64,000 nt of DNA from assembly GCF_000518805.1 (NCBI RefSeq), contig NZ_JAEH01000006.1:107341-171340 (forward strand). The letters are read 5' to 3'. Below the pieces are notes generated by a model. The model was not told the origin of the DNA, ran no database searches, and saw only the letters and a program-made list of their open reading frames with translations. The stretch is from Shewanella waksmanii ATCC BAA-643 (lineage in GTDB: Bacteria; Pseudomonadota; Gammaproteobacteria; Enterobacterales; Shewanellaceae). A program made the position numbers and the translations under genes. Shown here in pieces: positions 27,292 to 37,115 of this stretch (within the stretch, counting starts at the first letter, position 1; the number at the start of each line of letters is the position of its first letter).

Positions 27292-28399
27292 ATGTCATTT
27301 ACTCAGTCATCATTGAAAGTCGGCGAATTAGCCACGGGCCATGAATTGAATGTGCCCATTTTCCGCTTTCGCGGTACTGATGTAGAAGCGCCACGTGTTT
27401 ATATTCAAGCCAATGTTCACGGTGCCGAAGTGCAGGGCAACGCGGTTATTTATCAGTTAATGCAACGCCTAGAGACTGCAAACGTGTTAGGTGACGTGGT
27501 ACTTGTCCCTTTGGCTAACCCGCTAGGTATTAATCAAAAGAGTGGTGAATTTACACTCGGTCGGTTTGATCCGATCACCGGGGTGAACTGGAATCGGGAG
27601 TATTTTGACCATAAGGTAGACGTTGAGGCTTGGTATGCTCAGCATCACCATCTAGACGATACTGCGCTGACGCATGCATTTCGCACCCATTTGATTGCGG
27701 CTTGTCAGGCTCGTCTTGATGGCGAGTGGGGGATCACTAGCGGTCATCAACTTGCGGTTAGTTTACAAAAAATGGCTCATGATGCCGATATTGTGCTGGA
27801 TCTGCACACTGGGCCTAAATCATGCAAACATTTGTATTGTCCGACTTATGCTTATGAGCTTGCGAAACAATTCTCTATTCCTTATACCTTGATAATCCCC
27901 AATGATTTTGGTGGCGCGATGGACGAGTCTATCTTTTGTCCATGGTGGCAACTCAGTGAGCACATGGCGACCCAGGGGGCGTAGTTTTGCGGTAGCGGTT
28001 GATGCCTTTACTTTAGAGCTTGGAAGCCAAGAGCATATTGATCTTGAAGATGCAAAACAGGACGCGCATGGCATCATGGCTTACCTGAGTGCAAAAGGGG
28101 TGATTGGTGAGCAAGTTTTACCGGCAGAGATGCCGCGTTTTGGCTGTTATTTGAAAGATTATAAAAAGTACCATGCGCCGTTAGGTGGCATGGTGGAATA
28201 TAAAGCAACATTGGGTGAGAAACTGAGTGCAGGCCAGCCACTGGCCAACATTCTGCGCTTAGATAAATACGGTAGTGATCAGGTGTTAACGCCACTGACC
28301 TTGCCCCAAGACTGCGTACCTATTTTGCACTTTGCTTCGGCATCGGTTTATCAAGGCACTGAACTTTATAAAGTGATGACCAATGTGTTTGAGCTGTGA
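27292..28399 (+). pseudogene. Succinylglutamate desuccinylase/aspartoacylase-family gene, frameshifted
   Basis: Two overlapping frames together make one zinc carboxypeptidase-like protein of the AstE/aspartoacylase family. The first (27292-27984) has the zinc ligands in QANVHGAEVQGN and the downstream histidine in DIVLDLHTGP; the second (to 28399) continues FAVAVDAFTLELGSQEHIDL with the late catalytic glutamate, then a barrel-sandwich tail. They join at a run of five G (27975-27979). Dropping one G restores ...MATQGRSFAVAV... in one frame. So the gene is interrupted by a single-base insertion, or the assembled sequence has a homopolymer error. The intact protein would be about 368 residues. 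It is downstream of lysC and likely co-transcribed, which might point to amino-acid deacylation; substrate unknown. Confidence 0.8.
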
Positions 28400-28629
28400 G
28401 CTGTTAAATATTGTGAACAGTGCGAAAAATATACTCTGCTGTTGCAATTAGTAATAATTAATTCTTTTTTGATTAGGCTAGCGCTAAGCGCCAGTACGGC
28501 TATAGTCTCTCATAGTTGAGTAACAGTTTCTTTACACTTTTGTTGTGCTTAATAAGGATTATCGGTTTAAAGTGTAACCCGTCTATTTCTTGTTTGTTTT
28601 TTTATTGTTTCTTTTGTGTTAATAATATC

Positions 28630-28664
28630 GGTTCGTTAGTCATTTGTACTAATGAACCTTTTTT
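28630..28664 (+). terminator. Terminator hairpin upstream of the subtilase gene
   Basis: An 11-bp stem GGTTCGTTAGT (28630-28640) / ACTAATGAACC (28648-28658), one G-T pair, loop of 7, followed by six T (28659-28664). It is 231 bases past the end of the desuccinylase-like frame and 95 bases before the subtilase GTG. It may end the lysC transcript or act as an attenuator in the subtilase leader. The rest of the 360-base gap has no gene. Confidence 0.75.
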
Positions 28665-28759
28665 AGCTTGGTGAATCTTCTGGGAAGGGAGTGGCTGAGT
28701 TAGGTGTTGTTCAGGAAGTTATATAACAAAAGCACAGCAAAGTGTTAAGGAATTGACAA

Positions 28760-31700
28760 GTGAAAACTCAAATCGCTATAGCAGTATCGACTGCAATAAT
28801 AAGCATGTCTGCGACTGCGGCTGCAACGAGTAGCCCAAACGTAGTATTGTCTAAGCCAGCCGGGGTAAGTGCACACATACCAGTCGTTGATTCTAAAATT
28901 AAAGTACAGAATCATGTCGTTCGAACCAATGCGGTATTCACGCCGGAAGCGGATTTAGGTGATGGTGTATATCGCTACTTTATTCGTTTGAATGAGAGCC
29001 CGGTTGCCCTTTACCAAGGTGGTATCGAAGGCTACAAGGCAACTTCAACTGACGTGGTATCAAGCCAGAGTAGAAAGTTAGATGTTAACAGTGCAGCAGT
29101 TAAATCTTACCGCTCTTTCCTTAACTCTCGCCAAAACAATGTCATTCAAAAAGCAACATCGATTCTCGGTGAGCTAGATATCAAACAACAAACCACACTT
29201 GCCTACAACGGTATGGTGGTTGAAATGACGCAAGCGCAAGCAGCCAAACTAGCGAAAGTGGCTGGTATAGCGCAAATTCAGCGCGAAGTTTTACGTAAGC
29301 CGACTACTGATTCGGGCCCTGCAATAATCAAAGCACCTTCAGTCTGGAGTGGCGATGCAACAGGAGTTGCTAGTCAAGGTGAAGGTATGATTGTCGGTAT
29401 CATTGATACTGGTATTAATAGCGACCACCCTTCATTTGCCGATATTGGCGGTGATGAGTATGACCATACTAACCCTTGGGGTGAAGGGGTATACTCTGGT
29501 GATTGTGCAATGAACTACCCAGAGCTATGTAACGATAAGCTCATTGGTGTTCACAGCTGGCCAGCAATCACAGACAGATATTTAGATTATGATTTAGATG
29601 TGCCGCCAAATGGTGAAGACCATAACGGTCATGGTTCTCATACTGCCGGTACTTCGGCAGGTAACGTATTGATGAACGTCAATGTGCCAAACGTAGACGG
29701 TGAAGATACTGGGGTTGTTTTTGATAATGTTTCTGGTGTCGCACCGCATGCTAATATCGTATCCTATCAGGTTTGTTTACCTGGTGAAAATGATGCCATT
29801 CGTTTCTCAGGCTGCTTTCCATCATTGACGGTTCTTGCTGTTGAGCACGCTATTGAAAATGGTGTTGATGCACTGAACTATTCAATTGGTGGTGGTTCGA
29901 GTAACCCGTGGAATGATGCGGATGCTTTGGCTTTCTTATCTGCGCGTAAAGCGGGTATACATGTCGCTACATCTGCAGGTAATGATGGCCCAGGTCCTGA
30001 GACTGTTGGCTCACCAGGTGATGCACCTTGGTTAAGTACCGTCGCGGCTTATACGCATGATCGTGATTTCGCGGACAAAACCATTAGCGGTTTCACCGGC
30101 GGTGATACTGAAGCTCCTGGTGAATTAACCGGTAAAGCAATGACTGGCGAACTTGCTGGTGCCATTGTTTATGCTGGTGATTTTGTAAATGCAAACGATC
30201 CCGATAACGACCCAGCGCAATGTTTACAACCGTTCCCTGAAAATACCTTTGCCGAAAACACAATCGTTATGTGTGATCGTGGTGCGATTGCACGTGTAGA
30301 TAAAGGCCGCAATGTACTAGCCGGCGGTGCTGCAGGTTTAGTACTAGGTAATTTGCAAGGCGGAGCAACAAGTGTTGTTGCCGATGCACATGTGCTACCA
30401 GCCATCCATATTGATGCGGACCAAGGTGATCTACTGCGTACTTGGCTTGCAAGTGGTGAAGGCCATATGGCTAGCATTTCAGGTACCGAAGTGATTCAAG
30501 ATGAAGATTTAGCGCGCGTAGCGGCTGGCTTCACTTCACGTGGTCCAAATAAATCCGTGCCTGATGTGATTGCACCTTCAATTGCAGCTCCCGGTGTCAG
30601 CATTTTTGCTGCTTATGCAGATGATCAATCTGACGCATTTAAAGAAAATCCAGATCCAAGTGATTATGGTTTCTTAAGCGGAACATCTATGGCGAGTCCA
30701 CATGTAGCGGGTGCATTGACTCTACTTGCTAGTATTCACCCTGAGTGGACACCAGCTGAGGTTCAATCTGCGTTAATGTTGACAGCAGACCAAGATACCT
30801 TCAAAGAAGATGGTGTAACACCGTCTGACTTTTTTGATATGGGTGCTGGTTATGCCAACGTAGAAGCAGCAGCGAAAACTGGTCTGGTTATGGATGAGAC
30901 TTACGTTAACTACGTAAAAGCTGATCCTGGATTAGGTGGGAAGCCTTCGGCCATTAACCTGCCGACAATGGCAGACTCTAAGTGTGTAGGTACTTGTACT
31001 TGGACTCGTACTGTTAAAGCCACGCAAGATGGTAGCTGGACTGCCAGCACTATGGGTGTAGCGGACGGTCTATCTATTACAGTATCGCCAGCTGAGTTTG
31101 AGTTGGTCGCCGGTGCGAGCCAAGAGCTTACTATTACAGCAGATGTGAGCGGTGCAGATGCTGGTTGGAACTTTGCCAATGTTAAACTTGAAGCTGATGG
31201 TTTACCAGAAGTTAAGTTACCAGTGGCAGTTAAAGCCAGTGGAAATAACTTGCCAACGAGTTTTGAGATCACAGCAGGTCGTTCTGAAGGTAGCATGACC
31301 TACACTGGTATGGTGTCTAGTGAACTGACAGATATTACAGCAGGTGTTTATGATAAGAAGTCTGATCTTATTGAACCTGCTACGTTGAATGTACCAGACG
31401 GTGGTTTTGACTACATCGCTCTAGAATTCCCATTCATGCCGAATGTGGTTTTCTCTACAGCATCAGCTACGGCACCAGATGTCGACTTACGTATTCTGGA
31501 TGCAAACTTTGCCAATATCGGTAGTAGTGGTGGCCCTAATTCAGATGAAGAAGTGGCATTTACTAACCTGCCAGCCGGTGTTTACTATATTGTTGTAGAT
31601 GCATATACACCTTCAGCTCCTGGTGCAACAGATGAAGTAACGGTACGTATTACTTCGATTTTAACTGACGAAGATTCACTCAGTAGTGATTTAATGGTTG

Positions 31701-32560
31701 ATGTTACTGAAGAAGGTGGAGAGTTTTCTCTAACTTTCGATTGGGATACTGATACAAACTCTGTTGGTATTGTGGCGTTAGAATCAGCTGATGGTAGCGC
31801 GATGTTGCAAGTTCCATACAGCATCGTTCGTAAAGATGATGTCACACTAATGGCTAGCCTTTCTGAGGAAATGGTTGCTGGCGAAGCAACGCCAATTAGT
31901 TTTGATATTGAGCCAAACTATAGCGGAGCTGATAGAGAATACACTTTCACTGCTCAAATCTCTGAGGGTCATAAGGTTGAGAATATTTCCCATGACGGAA
32001 GCCATGAAGGAAATACAATCACTTGGAATGTAACGCAACCAACTGACACCGGTGAAGTCATGTCAGTCGGGTTTGACTTTATTCCAACTCGTGCTGGTGA
32101 TGCTTATGCTATGAAGTTCACTAACACTCATGGTGATGACACTGTTGAAGAGATGATGAAGTTTGGTGTTATGGAAGTCGCGCCTGTTGCTATGATGGAT
32201 ATGCCTGCAACTGCACATGATGATGGCAATGTTACTATCAGTGGCGCAGCTTCATACGATGGCAACGATGACGCGTTAACCTATACATGGACTCAAACGG
32301 GTGGTGTGCCAGTTGGTTTCACTAACGGCGGTGATTCAATCACGTTTGCAGCACCAGATGTTGATGCGGATGGCACTATCTTATCGTTTGAATTAATGGT
32401 TGCTGGCGGTAATGGTAATAGTGACTCGACTTCAGCATCGATGACTATTACAGACGCTCCAGTAGTAGAGACCAATAACAGCGATGATGGTGGCTCTACT
32501 GGATGGATGACTACATTGTTATTGCCATTAGTTTGGTTACGCCGCAAGCTTAAAGCTTAA
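28760..32560 (+). CDS. Secreted S8 subtilisin-like serine protease with PA domain and GlyGly-CTERM-like anchor
   Basis: 1266 residues. Signal peptide (1-22), an I9-type propeptide (to about 180), then the peptidase domain with catalytic Asp in GIIDTGINSDHPSF, His in HNGHGSHTAGT and Ser in GTSMASPHVAGAL. A PA domain (about 450-590, AGGAAGLVLGN) is inserted before the serine. The C-terminal part has fibronectin-III-like and pre-peptidase C-terminal-like segments and a PKD-like domain (SGAASYDGNDDALTYTWTQ). The very end is DDGGSTGW, a hydrophobic stretch and RRK, the layout of GlyGly-CTERM sorting signals cut by rhombosortase. Extracellular or surface protein degradation. GTG start at 28760 with AAGG 9 bases upstream. 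Own terminator. Confidence 0.93.
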   Translation: MKTQIAIAVSTAIISMSATAAATSSPNVVLSKPAGVSAHIPVVDSKIKVQNHVVRTNAVFTPEADLGDGVYRYFIRLNESPVALYQGGIEGYKATSTDVVSSQSRKLDVNSAAVKSYRSFLNSRQNNVIQKATSILGELDIKQQTTLAYNGMVVEMTQAQAAKLAKVAGIAQIQREVLRKPTTDSGPAIIKAPSVWSGDATGVASQGEGMIVGIIDTGINSDHPSFADIGGDEYDHTNPWGEGVYSGDCAMNYPELCNDKLIGVHSWPAITDRYLDYDLDVPPNGEDHNGHGSHTAGTSAGNVLMNVNVPNVDGEDTGVVFDNVSGVAPHANIVSYQVCLPGENDAIRFSGCFPSLTVLAVEHAIENGVDALNYSIGGGSSNPWNDADALAFLSARKAGIHVATSAGNDGPGPETVGSPGDAPWLSTVAAYTHDRDFADKTISGFTGGDTEAPGELTGKAMTGELAGAIVYAGDFVNANDPDNDPAQCLQPFPENTFAENTIVMCDRGAIARVDKGRNVLAGGAAGLVLGNLQGGATSVVADAHVLPAIHIDADQGDLLRTWLASGEGHMASISGTEVIQDEDLARVAAGFTSRGPNKSVPDVIAPSIAAPGVSIFAAYADDQSDAFKENPDPSDYGFLSGTSMASPHVAGALTLLASIHPEWTPAEVQSALMLTADQDTFKEDGVTPSDFFDMGAGYANVEAAAKTGLVMDETYVNYVKADPGLGGKPSAINLPTMADSKCVGTCTWTRTVKATQDGSWTASTMGVADGLSITVSPAEFELVAGASQELTITADVSGADAGWNFANVKLEADGLPEVKLPVAVKASGNNLPTSFEITAGRSEGSMTYTGMVSSELTDITAGVYDKKSDLIEPATLNVPDGGFDYIALEFPFMPNVVFSTASATAPDVDLRILDANFANIGSSGGPNSDEEVAFTNLPAGVYYIVVDAYTPSAPGATDEVTVRITSILTDEDSLSSDLMVDVTEEGGEFSLTFDWDTDTNSVGIVALESADGSAMLQVPYSIVRKDDVTLMASLSEEMVAGEATPISFDIEPNYSGADREYTFTAQISEGHKVENISHDGSHEGNTITWNVTQPTDTGEVMSVGFDFIPTRAGDAYAMKFTNTHGDDTVEEMMKFGVMEVAPVAMMDMPATAHDDGNVTISGAASYDGNDDALTYTWTQTGGVPVGFTNGGDSITFAAPDVDADGTILSFELMVAGGNGNSDSTSASMTITDAPVVETNNSDDGGSTGWMTTLLLPLVWLRRKLKA

Positions 32561-32578
32561 TATCCAACCGCTAATAAA

Positions 32579-32606
32579 AAGGCTAACGTAAGTTAGCCTT
32601 TTTTTT
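32579..32606 (+). terminator. Rho-independent terminator of the subtilase gene
   Basis: A 9-bp stem AAGGCTAAC (32579-32587) / GTTAGCCTT (32592-32600), 4-base loop, followed by a long T run. Confidence 0.9.
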
Positions 32607-32646
32607 CGCCAATTACTTTGAGTCATGCGTTTTTGGACAGTAATGT

Positions 32647-33108
32647 TTAAGGCTTTACTGCTCGAACGATTGGGTTTTGTAGGCTTATCAATGTTTCTGT
32701 TGATTGAATTTCATCAATCGATTGGATTCGATTGATGAGCACATGCTGCAGGCCATCAATTGACTGGCACATGACTTTGACAAATACACTATAATTCCCA
32801 GTTGTGTAATAAGCTTCGGTCACTTCCTCTAATGCATTTAACTTGGCTAAAGCCGCCGGGTAATCGCCGGCACTTTTTAAGTTTATTCCAATAAAACAGC
32901 AAACATCATAGCCTAATGCCTTGGGGTTCACCGTTATTTGCGCACCAGTGATAATACCCGCTTGTTTCATCTTCTCTACTCGAACATGGATGGTCCCAGC
33001 ACTGACGCCGAATCGTTTAGCCAGTTCGGCGAATGGTGTCCTAGCCTCTTCCATTAGTGCTGACAAAATCTGATTATCTAGCTGATCTCGCTGAAATGAT
33101 GTTTCCAT
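32647..33108 (-). CDS. asnC: AsnC, Lrp-family transcriptional regulator
   Basis: 153 residues with an N-terminal helix-turn-helix (ARTPFAELAKRFGVSAGTIHVRVEKMKQAGII) and a C-terminal RAM/AsnC ligand domain (EVTEAYYTTGNYSVFVKVMC, IDEIQSTETLISLQNPI). These blocks are close to E. coli AsnC, which controls asnA in response to asparagine. Here no asnA is adjacent: the neighbours are the subtilase (convergent) and rluA. Standalone. Confidence 0.92.
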   Translation of the reverse strand: METSFQRDQLDNQILSALMEEARTPFAELAKRFGVSAGTIHVRVEKMKQAGIITGAQITVNPKALGYDVCCFIGINLKSAGDYPAALAKLNALEEVTEAYYTTGNYSVFVKVMCQSIDGLQHVLINRIQSIDEIQSTETLISLQNPIVRAVKP

Positions 33109-33244
33109 AGTAATTTAGTTATTAATAAATTGACTTATAGGTTAATTTACCCAATTGGCTGTAGTTAATCTAATTGAATGTTCAAAATAATGAGAAAACA
33201 GCGTTTTGAGGTGAAATTTTGATAAGCCTAACTCGATAAAGCTG

Positions 33245-33922
33245 CTATTGGTCTTTAAGCAGCTGAGTAAATGGGATATCTGTGGAAAAGGTTAGGGTCT
33301 CACCACTAAAGGGTTGCTTAACTGTCAAAGATTGAGCGTGTAATTGCAGGCGTGGTGATAATCCCTTAGCTAAAGGGTCAGCATAAAAGTTGTCACCAAG
33401 AATAGGGTGGCCAAGTGCCATCATATGCACTCTTAGTTGGTGAGAACGGCCAGTAATAGGGGTCAGTTTAACTAAGGTCGAGCGCTGACCATAGCTAATC
33501 ACTTCATAGTGCGTAGTAGAGGACTTACCGTTAATGTGGTCGACTTTTTGTTTTGGACGATTAGGCCAATCACAAATAAGTGGTAGTTCTATACTACCGT
33601 TTTGTTGTTTAACGTGACCGGCAACCCGTGCGTAATAGGTTTTCTGGGTTTCACGCTCACTAAATTGGCGCTTTAATTCTCGTTCAGCACTGCGTCTAAG
33701 CGCAACAACAATGATGCCAGAGGTCGACATGTCTAATCGATGGACGACCTGTGCATTGGGGTGCGTTTCGAGAACGCGTTGATAAAGACTATCTTTATGT
33801 TCTGCCGCTCGACCAGGAACTGAGAGTAAGCCAGAGGGTTTATTAAGCACTATGATATCTTTATCTTGATACAGTATTTCAAGCCAAGGAGTAGTTGGTG
33901 GGCGGTAGATAAAGTCTGTCAT
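33245..33922 (-). CDS. rluA: Dual-specificity RNA pseudouridine synthase RluA
   Basis: 225 residues, close to the E. coli RluA length and without an S4 domain. The catalytic motif HRLDMSTSGIIV contains the essential aspartate. Flanking family blocks are VLNKPSGLLSVPGR, KTYYARVAGHV and TGRSHQLRVHMMALGHPILGD. RluA modifies U746 of 23S rRNA and U32 of several tRNAs. The short length and lack of an S4 domain favour RluA over RluC or RluD. ATG at 33922. Same strand as asnC but 136 bases apart. Confidence 0.9.
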   Translation of the reverse strand: MTDFIYRPPTTPWLEILYQDKDIIVLNKPSGLLSVPGRAAEHKDSLYQRVLETHPNAQVVHRLDMSTSGIIVVALRRSAERELKRQFSERETQKTYYARVAGHVKQQNGSIELPLICDWPNRPKQKVDHINGKSSTTHYEVISYGQRSTLVKLTPITGRSHQLRVHMMALGHPILGDNFYADPLAKGLSPRLQLHAQSLTVKQPFSGETLTFSTDIPFTQLLKDQ

Positions 33923-34113
33923 AGTAGTTTGCTGTTGAAATAATCGGCTGCCAAGATACTTACAAAGTTTTCTCTATGCAAGTAGTGAATTATATTGTGT
34001 TGTGAAAGGAAATCGTAAAAGCATGTGAATAATACGCATCCTCTATTGATTTCATAGGTTTATATTGCTCTATTAGTCATATTAGCTAGATACATATTAA
34101 TAAATGGCGCCCC

Positions 34114-36252
34114 ATGTTACCCGAAAAGCGTTTCTTACTGTCAGATCGTCTTGTTGATCCTAATCATTGCACTATCTCTTTTGCAGATGCGGTCAACAAA
34201 ATAGAACTGCGTGCAATGCAGGTATTGCTGTGCTTGATTGAGCATGCCGGCAAACCTGTTAGTCGTGATATGTTGATCGAAACTGTGTGGCGAGGTGGGC
34301 ATATCTCTGACAATGCCATTAACCGCATTATTGGTCTTCTGCGCAATCAACTTGGTGATAATGCCAAATCTCCCCAGTTCATAAAAACCGTTCCGAAAGT
34401 CGGCTATGTTTTGATTTGCCATGTCAGTGAGGTCGAGGAAACTGAAAAAGAACGAGTGCTTACTAAGCTTTCACAAAAGGAGTCACAACATAGCCACGTA
34501 AAGAGCTGGAAGAATCGTGTATTTTTTTCGTTATATCAACATACAAGCCTCTATGTTGGCTTGTTAGCCGCATTTGTAATATCTATCGTATATGTACTTG
34601 CAAGTATGCCGCCGAGCTCAATGCCCCCAGTCGTTGCGAAAGTTTTACCTTTGACTTTTTTGGAGGGGCAGGAATTTGCCCCATCTCTATCACCGGATGG
34701 TGAGTTTTTAGTTTTTTCCCATAGAACGGAAGAGCAAGTCGATTGGCGTTTGGGGTTGATGAATATGAATAGCAGAGAAATCAGCTTTTTATCAGGTACC
34801 TTTGAGAATGCAAATTATCCTTCTTTTAGCCCAGATGGAAAAAATGTCGCCTATATAGGGTTCAATTCCTCCGGGGAATGTGAAATCCGCATAGTCGCTA
34901 TTGAGAATGGATACTTTGCAGAATCGAGAACTGTTACTCAATGCAAACAAAACTCTGTGGGTTCAAGCATTGCTTGGCACCCTTCAGGCATGAGCCTTTA
35001 TTACACCGATGAAGATGCTTCAAATAAGCATATGTCGGCTAAACTGGTATTTTCTATATCAATTAACGGTAAGGATAAGCGGCAATTAAGTCAGCCATTT
35101 AATGTGGGTCGTGGAGATTATGCGATATCGGTTTCGCCAGATGGAAAAAAACTTGCGGTAATACGTAATGTAAAGTGGTTTCAGAGTGTGGTGATGTTGT
35201 TCTCTTTAGATAAAGGTAGTTGGGAAACGTTATTTACGGTGGATTACCCTCTTAATAGTATTATGTGGGGTAGCAATAGCGATACGTTGACTTATAGGTC
35301 TATGTCGGGCCATTTAAACCAGTTTGATTTAAATACCAAAGAGGACGTTGAGGTGGCATTGGTTTCTCAGAGGATATCAAGACCCATGTCTAATCTTATG
35401 GGTGAGGTAGTTGCTGTCGCTGGAAACTATTACTCTTCTGAAATCTGGAAGATTGACAACCCTTTTAAAGCTCTGAATGACCAAATAACGAGTGCACGTT
35501 TTATATATTCGAGTAGCAGTGATAGTGGCGGGGTAGCTAGCTCAAAAGGCGATATTGCTTTTTTGTCTAGTCGAAGCGGGATACCGCAAGTATGGTTGAA
35601 AAGACAAAGCGGTAGTGAGGTACAGATCAGTAATTTTGAGCGATACGGTATTATCAGACAGATAGGTTTTTCTAATGAAAGTAATAGATTACTGGGGACC
35701 TTCAATTCTGAAGTTTTTATCTATGATTTTGACTCTAAAAAGCTGAATTTTGTAAAAGGGTTAGATAATGTTTTTGGAGTTTCATGGGGAGAGTTTGATT
35801 CGCAGATTATTGTTTCTCGAGAGAATATTGGCAATTGGTCATTGGAGATTTTTGACATTGAAGAAAATAAAGTTGTACGGGCACTTTCTGAAGATGGTAT
35901 TTATGGGCGGTATGATCCAGAATCAAACAGCTATTTTTATAATGAGAAAAATGATAATAGCCTTTGGCAGCTTAAAGGTGACGAAAAAAAATTAGTTCAC
36001 CCCGACTTCAAAATAACTCACGCAACTTCTTGGTTAGTTAATCATCAGGCTGTTTATAGAGTCAACGCCACATTGAGTGGTTCAGTTATTCAACGATTAG
36101 ATTTTGAAACGGGTGAGATACAATCTATTGATTTGGCCAGCGAGCCCTTTCAAATGAATGGGCTGTCGGTTACTTCAGATGGAGGAATCCTGGTAAATAA
36201 GGTGTCTATGGGAGCAATGGATGTAGTTGGAATAGAATTTGGAGGCTCTTAA
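34114..36252 (+). CDS. CadC/ToxR-like membrane-bound regulator with beta-propeller sensor
   Basis: 712 residues. A cytoplasmic winged helix of the OmpR/CadC class is at 1-105 (LRAMQVLLCLIEHAGKPVSRDMLIETVW, HISDNAINRIIGLLRNQLGD, FIKTVPKVGYVL). One membrane helix is at about 148-168. A large periplasmic part made of PD40/TolB-like beta-propeller repeats (SLSPDGEFLVFSHR, SFSPDGKNVAYIG, SVSPDGKKLAVIR) follows. It probably senses a periplasmic or cell-wall signal and acts directly on DNA without phosphorylation. Such proteins are common in Shewanella and other marine gammaproteobacteria; targets are usually nearby. The small exported protein downstream and the dyads between them are the first candidates. 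No adjacent target enzyme identified. Confidence 0.9.
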   Translation: MLPEKRFLLSDRLVDPNHCTISFADAVNKIELRAMQVLLCLIEHAGKPVSRDMLIETVWRGGHISDNAINRIIGLLRNQLGDNAKSPQFIKTVPKVGYVLICHVSEVEETEKERVLTKLSQKESQHSHVKSWKNRVFFSLYQHTSLYVGLLAAFVISIVYVLASMPPSSMPPVVAKVLPLTFLEGQEFAPSLSPDGEFLVFSHRTEEQVDWRLGLMNMNSREISFLSGTFENANYPSFSPDGKNVAYIGFNSSGECEIRIVAIENGYFAESRTVTQCKQNSVGSSIAWHPSGMSLYYTDEDASNKHMSAKLVFSISINGKDKRQLSQPFNVGRGDYAISVSPDGKKLAVIRNVKWFQSVVMLFSLDKGSWETLFTVDYPLNSIMWGSNSDTLTYRSMSGHLNQFDLNTKEDVEVALVSQRISRPMSNLMGEVVAVAGNYYSSEIWKIDNPFKALNDQITSARFIYSSSSDSGGVASSKGDIAFLSSRSGIPQVWLKRQSGSEVQISNFERYGIIRQIGFSNESNRLLGTFNSEVFIYDFDSKKLNFVKGLDNVFGVSWGEFDSQIIVSRENIGNWSLEIFDIEENKVVRALSEDGIYGRYDPESNSYFYNEKNDNSLWQLKGDEKKLVHPDFKITHATSWLVNHQAVYRVNATLSGSVIQRLDFETGEIQSIDLASEPFQMNGLSVTSDGGILVNKVSMGAMDVVGIEFGGS

Positions 36253-36339
36253 GTAATTGTTTTTATTGTTTATCACTTTTTTATCACTTTTGCGTTATGG
36301 CTCGAGGTCGAATCGAACGTTAGTTTTTGTTGCAGACGG

Positions 36340-36397
36340 GTTAATTAAGTGCTTTTTAATTAACACACGGCACAATGAACTTTACCCTGGGTTCATT
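36340..36397. promoter_or_regulatory. Two inverted repeats between the CadC-like gene and the small exported protein
   Basis: GTTAATTAA-N7-TTAATTAAC (36340-36364) is a perfect 9-bp dyad. AATGAAC-N10-GTTCATT (36374-36397) is a perfect 7-bp dyad right next to it. Neither has a T run after it, so operator sites are more likely than terminators. They are about 290 bases upstream of the small gene at 36682. The remainder of the 429-base gap shows no gene. Confidence 0.45.
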
Positions 36398-36681
36398 AAT
36401 GCCAGACAATGAATCTACAGGCTCCTGCAGTATCTGGTCCATACTGTTGAAATTAGAGTATTGCTCCTAGCTCTCTAATATCGTTTGTAGTGAAATTTTG
36501 TCTAGCCCCAAAAGCTGATAAGTGTCGCACTTATTAACCTGTCTCCAAATTCATTAATGGCTTTGTATTTTTTGTCCCTTATTGATGAGAAAAACTAAGC
36601 TAACTAAATCAGAATGTTTGCTTTATTTATTTGTTTCAGTAGCAAAGATTCTTAAAAATAGAGAGAATAATAGAGGTTAAT

Positions 36682-36933
36682 ATGACTAATTCAATAATGG
36701 TTTTTTTGAAAATCACAGGGCTAGCTCTTGTATTCTCTGCAGCGAATGCATCTCCGGAACATGTCGCTACATTAGATGAGAATATAGACGTTGAGGCATC
36801 TAGCTTTATACACAAGCAATTGGAGGATAAGTTTAGCTTAAACTCTCCTAAAGATGATGGACCTGTAATATTACATTGTAAACCTTGGCCTGAATGTGAG
36901 CTTCATCAGCCACAAACATCTTTTACCTACTAG
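36682..36933 (+). CDS. Small exported protein of unknown function
   Basis: An 83-residue frame with a good ribosome site (GAGG at 36673-36676, 5 bases before ATG). It has a hydrophobic signal-like start (FLKITGLALVFSAANASP) with a likely cleavage after ANA. The mature part of about 60 residues is acidic and carries two cysteines (HCKPWPECELH) that could form a disulfide or a metal site. No family recognised. It lies downstream of the CadC-like regulator on the same strand, behind its own control region. Coding support is the start region and signal peptide only. Confidence 0.6.
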   Translation: MTNSIMVFLKITGLALVFSAANASPEHVATLDENIDVEASSFIHKQLEDKFSLNSPKDDGPVILHCKPWPECELHQPQTSFTY

Positions 36934-37080
36934 GATTTAGTTAATACAGATTTTGAGTGAAATTTGTCGTTGCCATCCTTGCTTTAAATGGCTTTAAAAA
37001 TTTGACTATATTTAATTAATTGTTGCGTATGGCTTTTAGTTTTACATGTAGTCAGGATATTTTTATCTCCCTTCAGACAA

Positions 37081-37115
37081 GGGCGTGCCACCTAAGTGGG
37101 CATGCTCTTTTTTTT
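37081..37115 (+). terminator. Terminator-like hairpin after the small exported protein gene
   Basis: An imperfect GC-rich stem (GGGCGTGCCAC against GTGGGCATGCTC, with one bulge and G-T pairs) is followed by eight T. It is about 150 bases past the stop codon. Confidence 0.6.
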
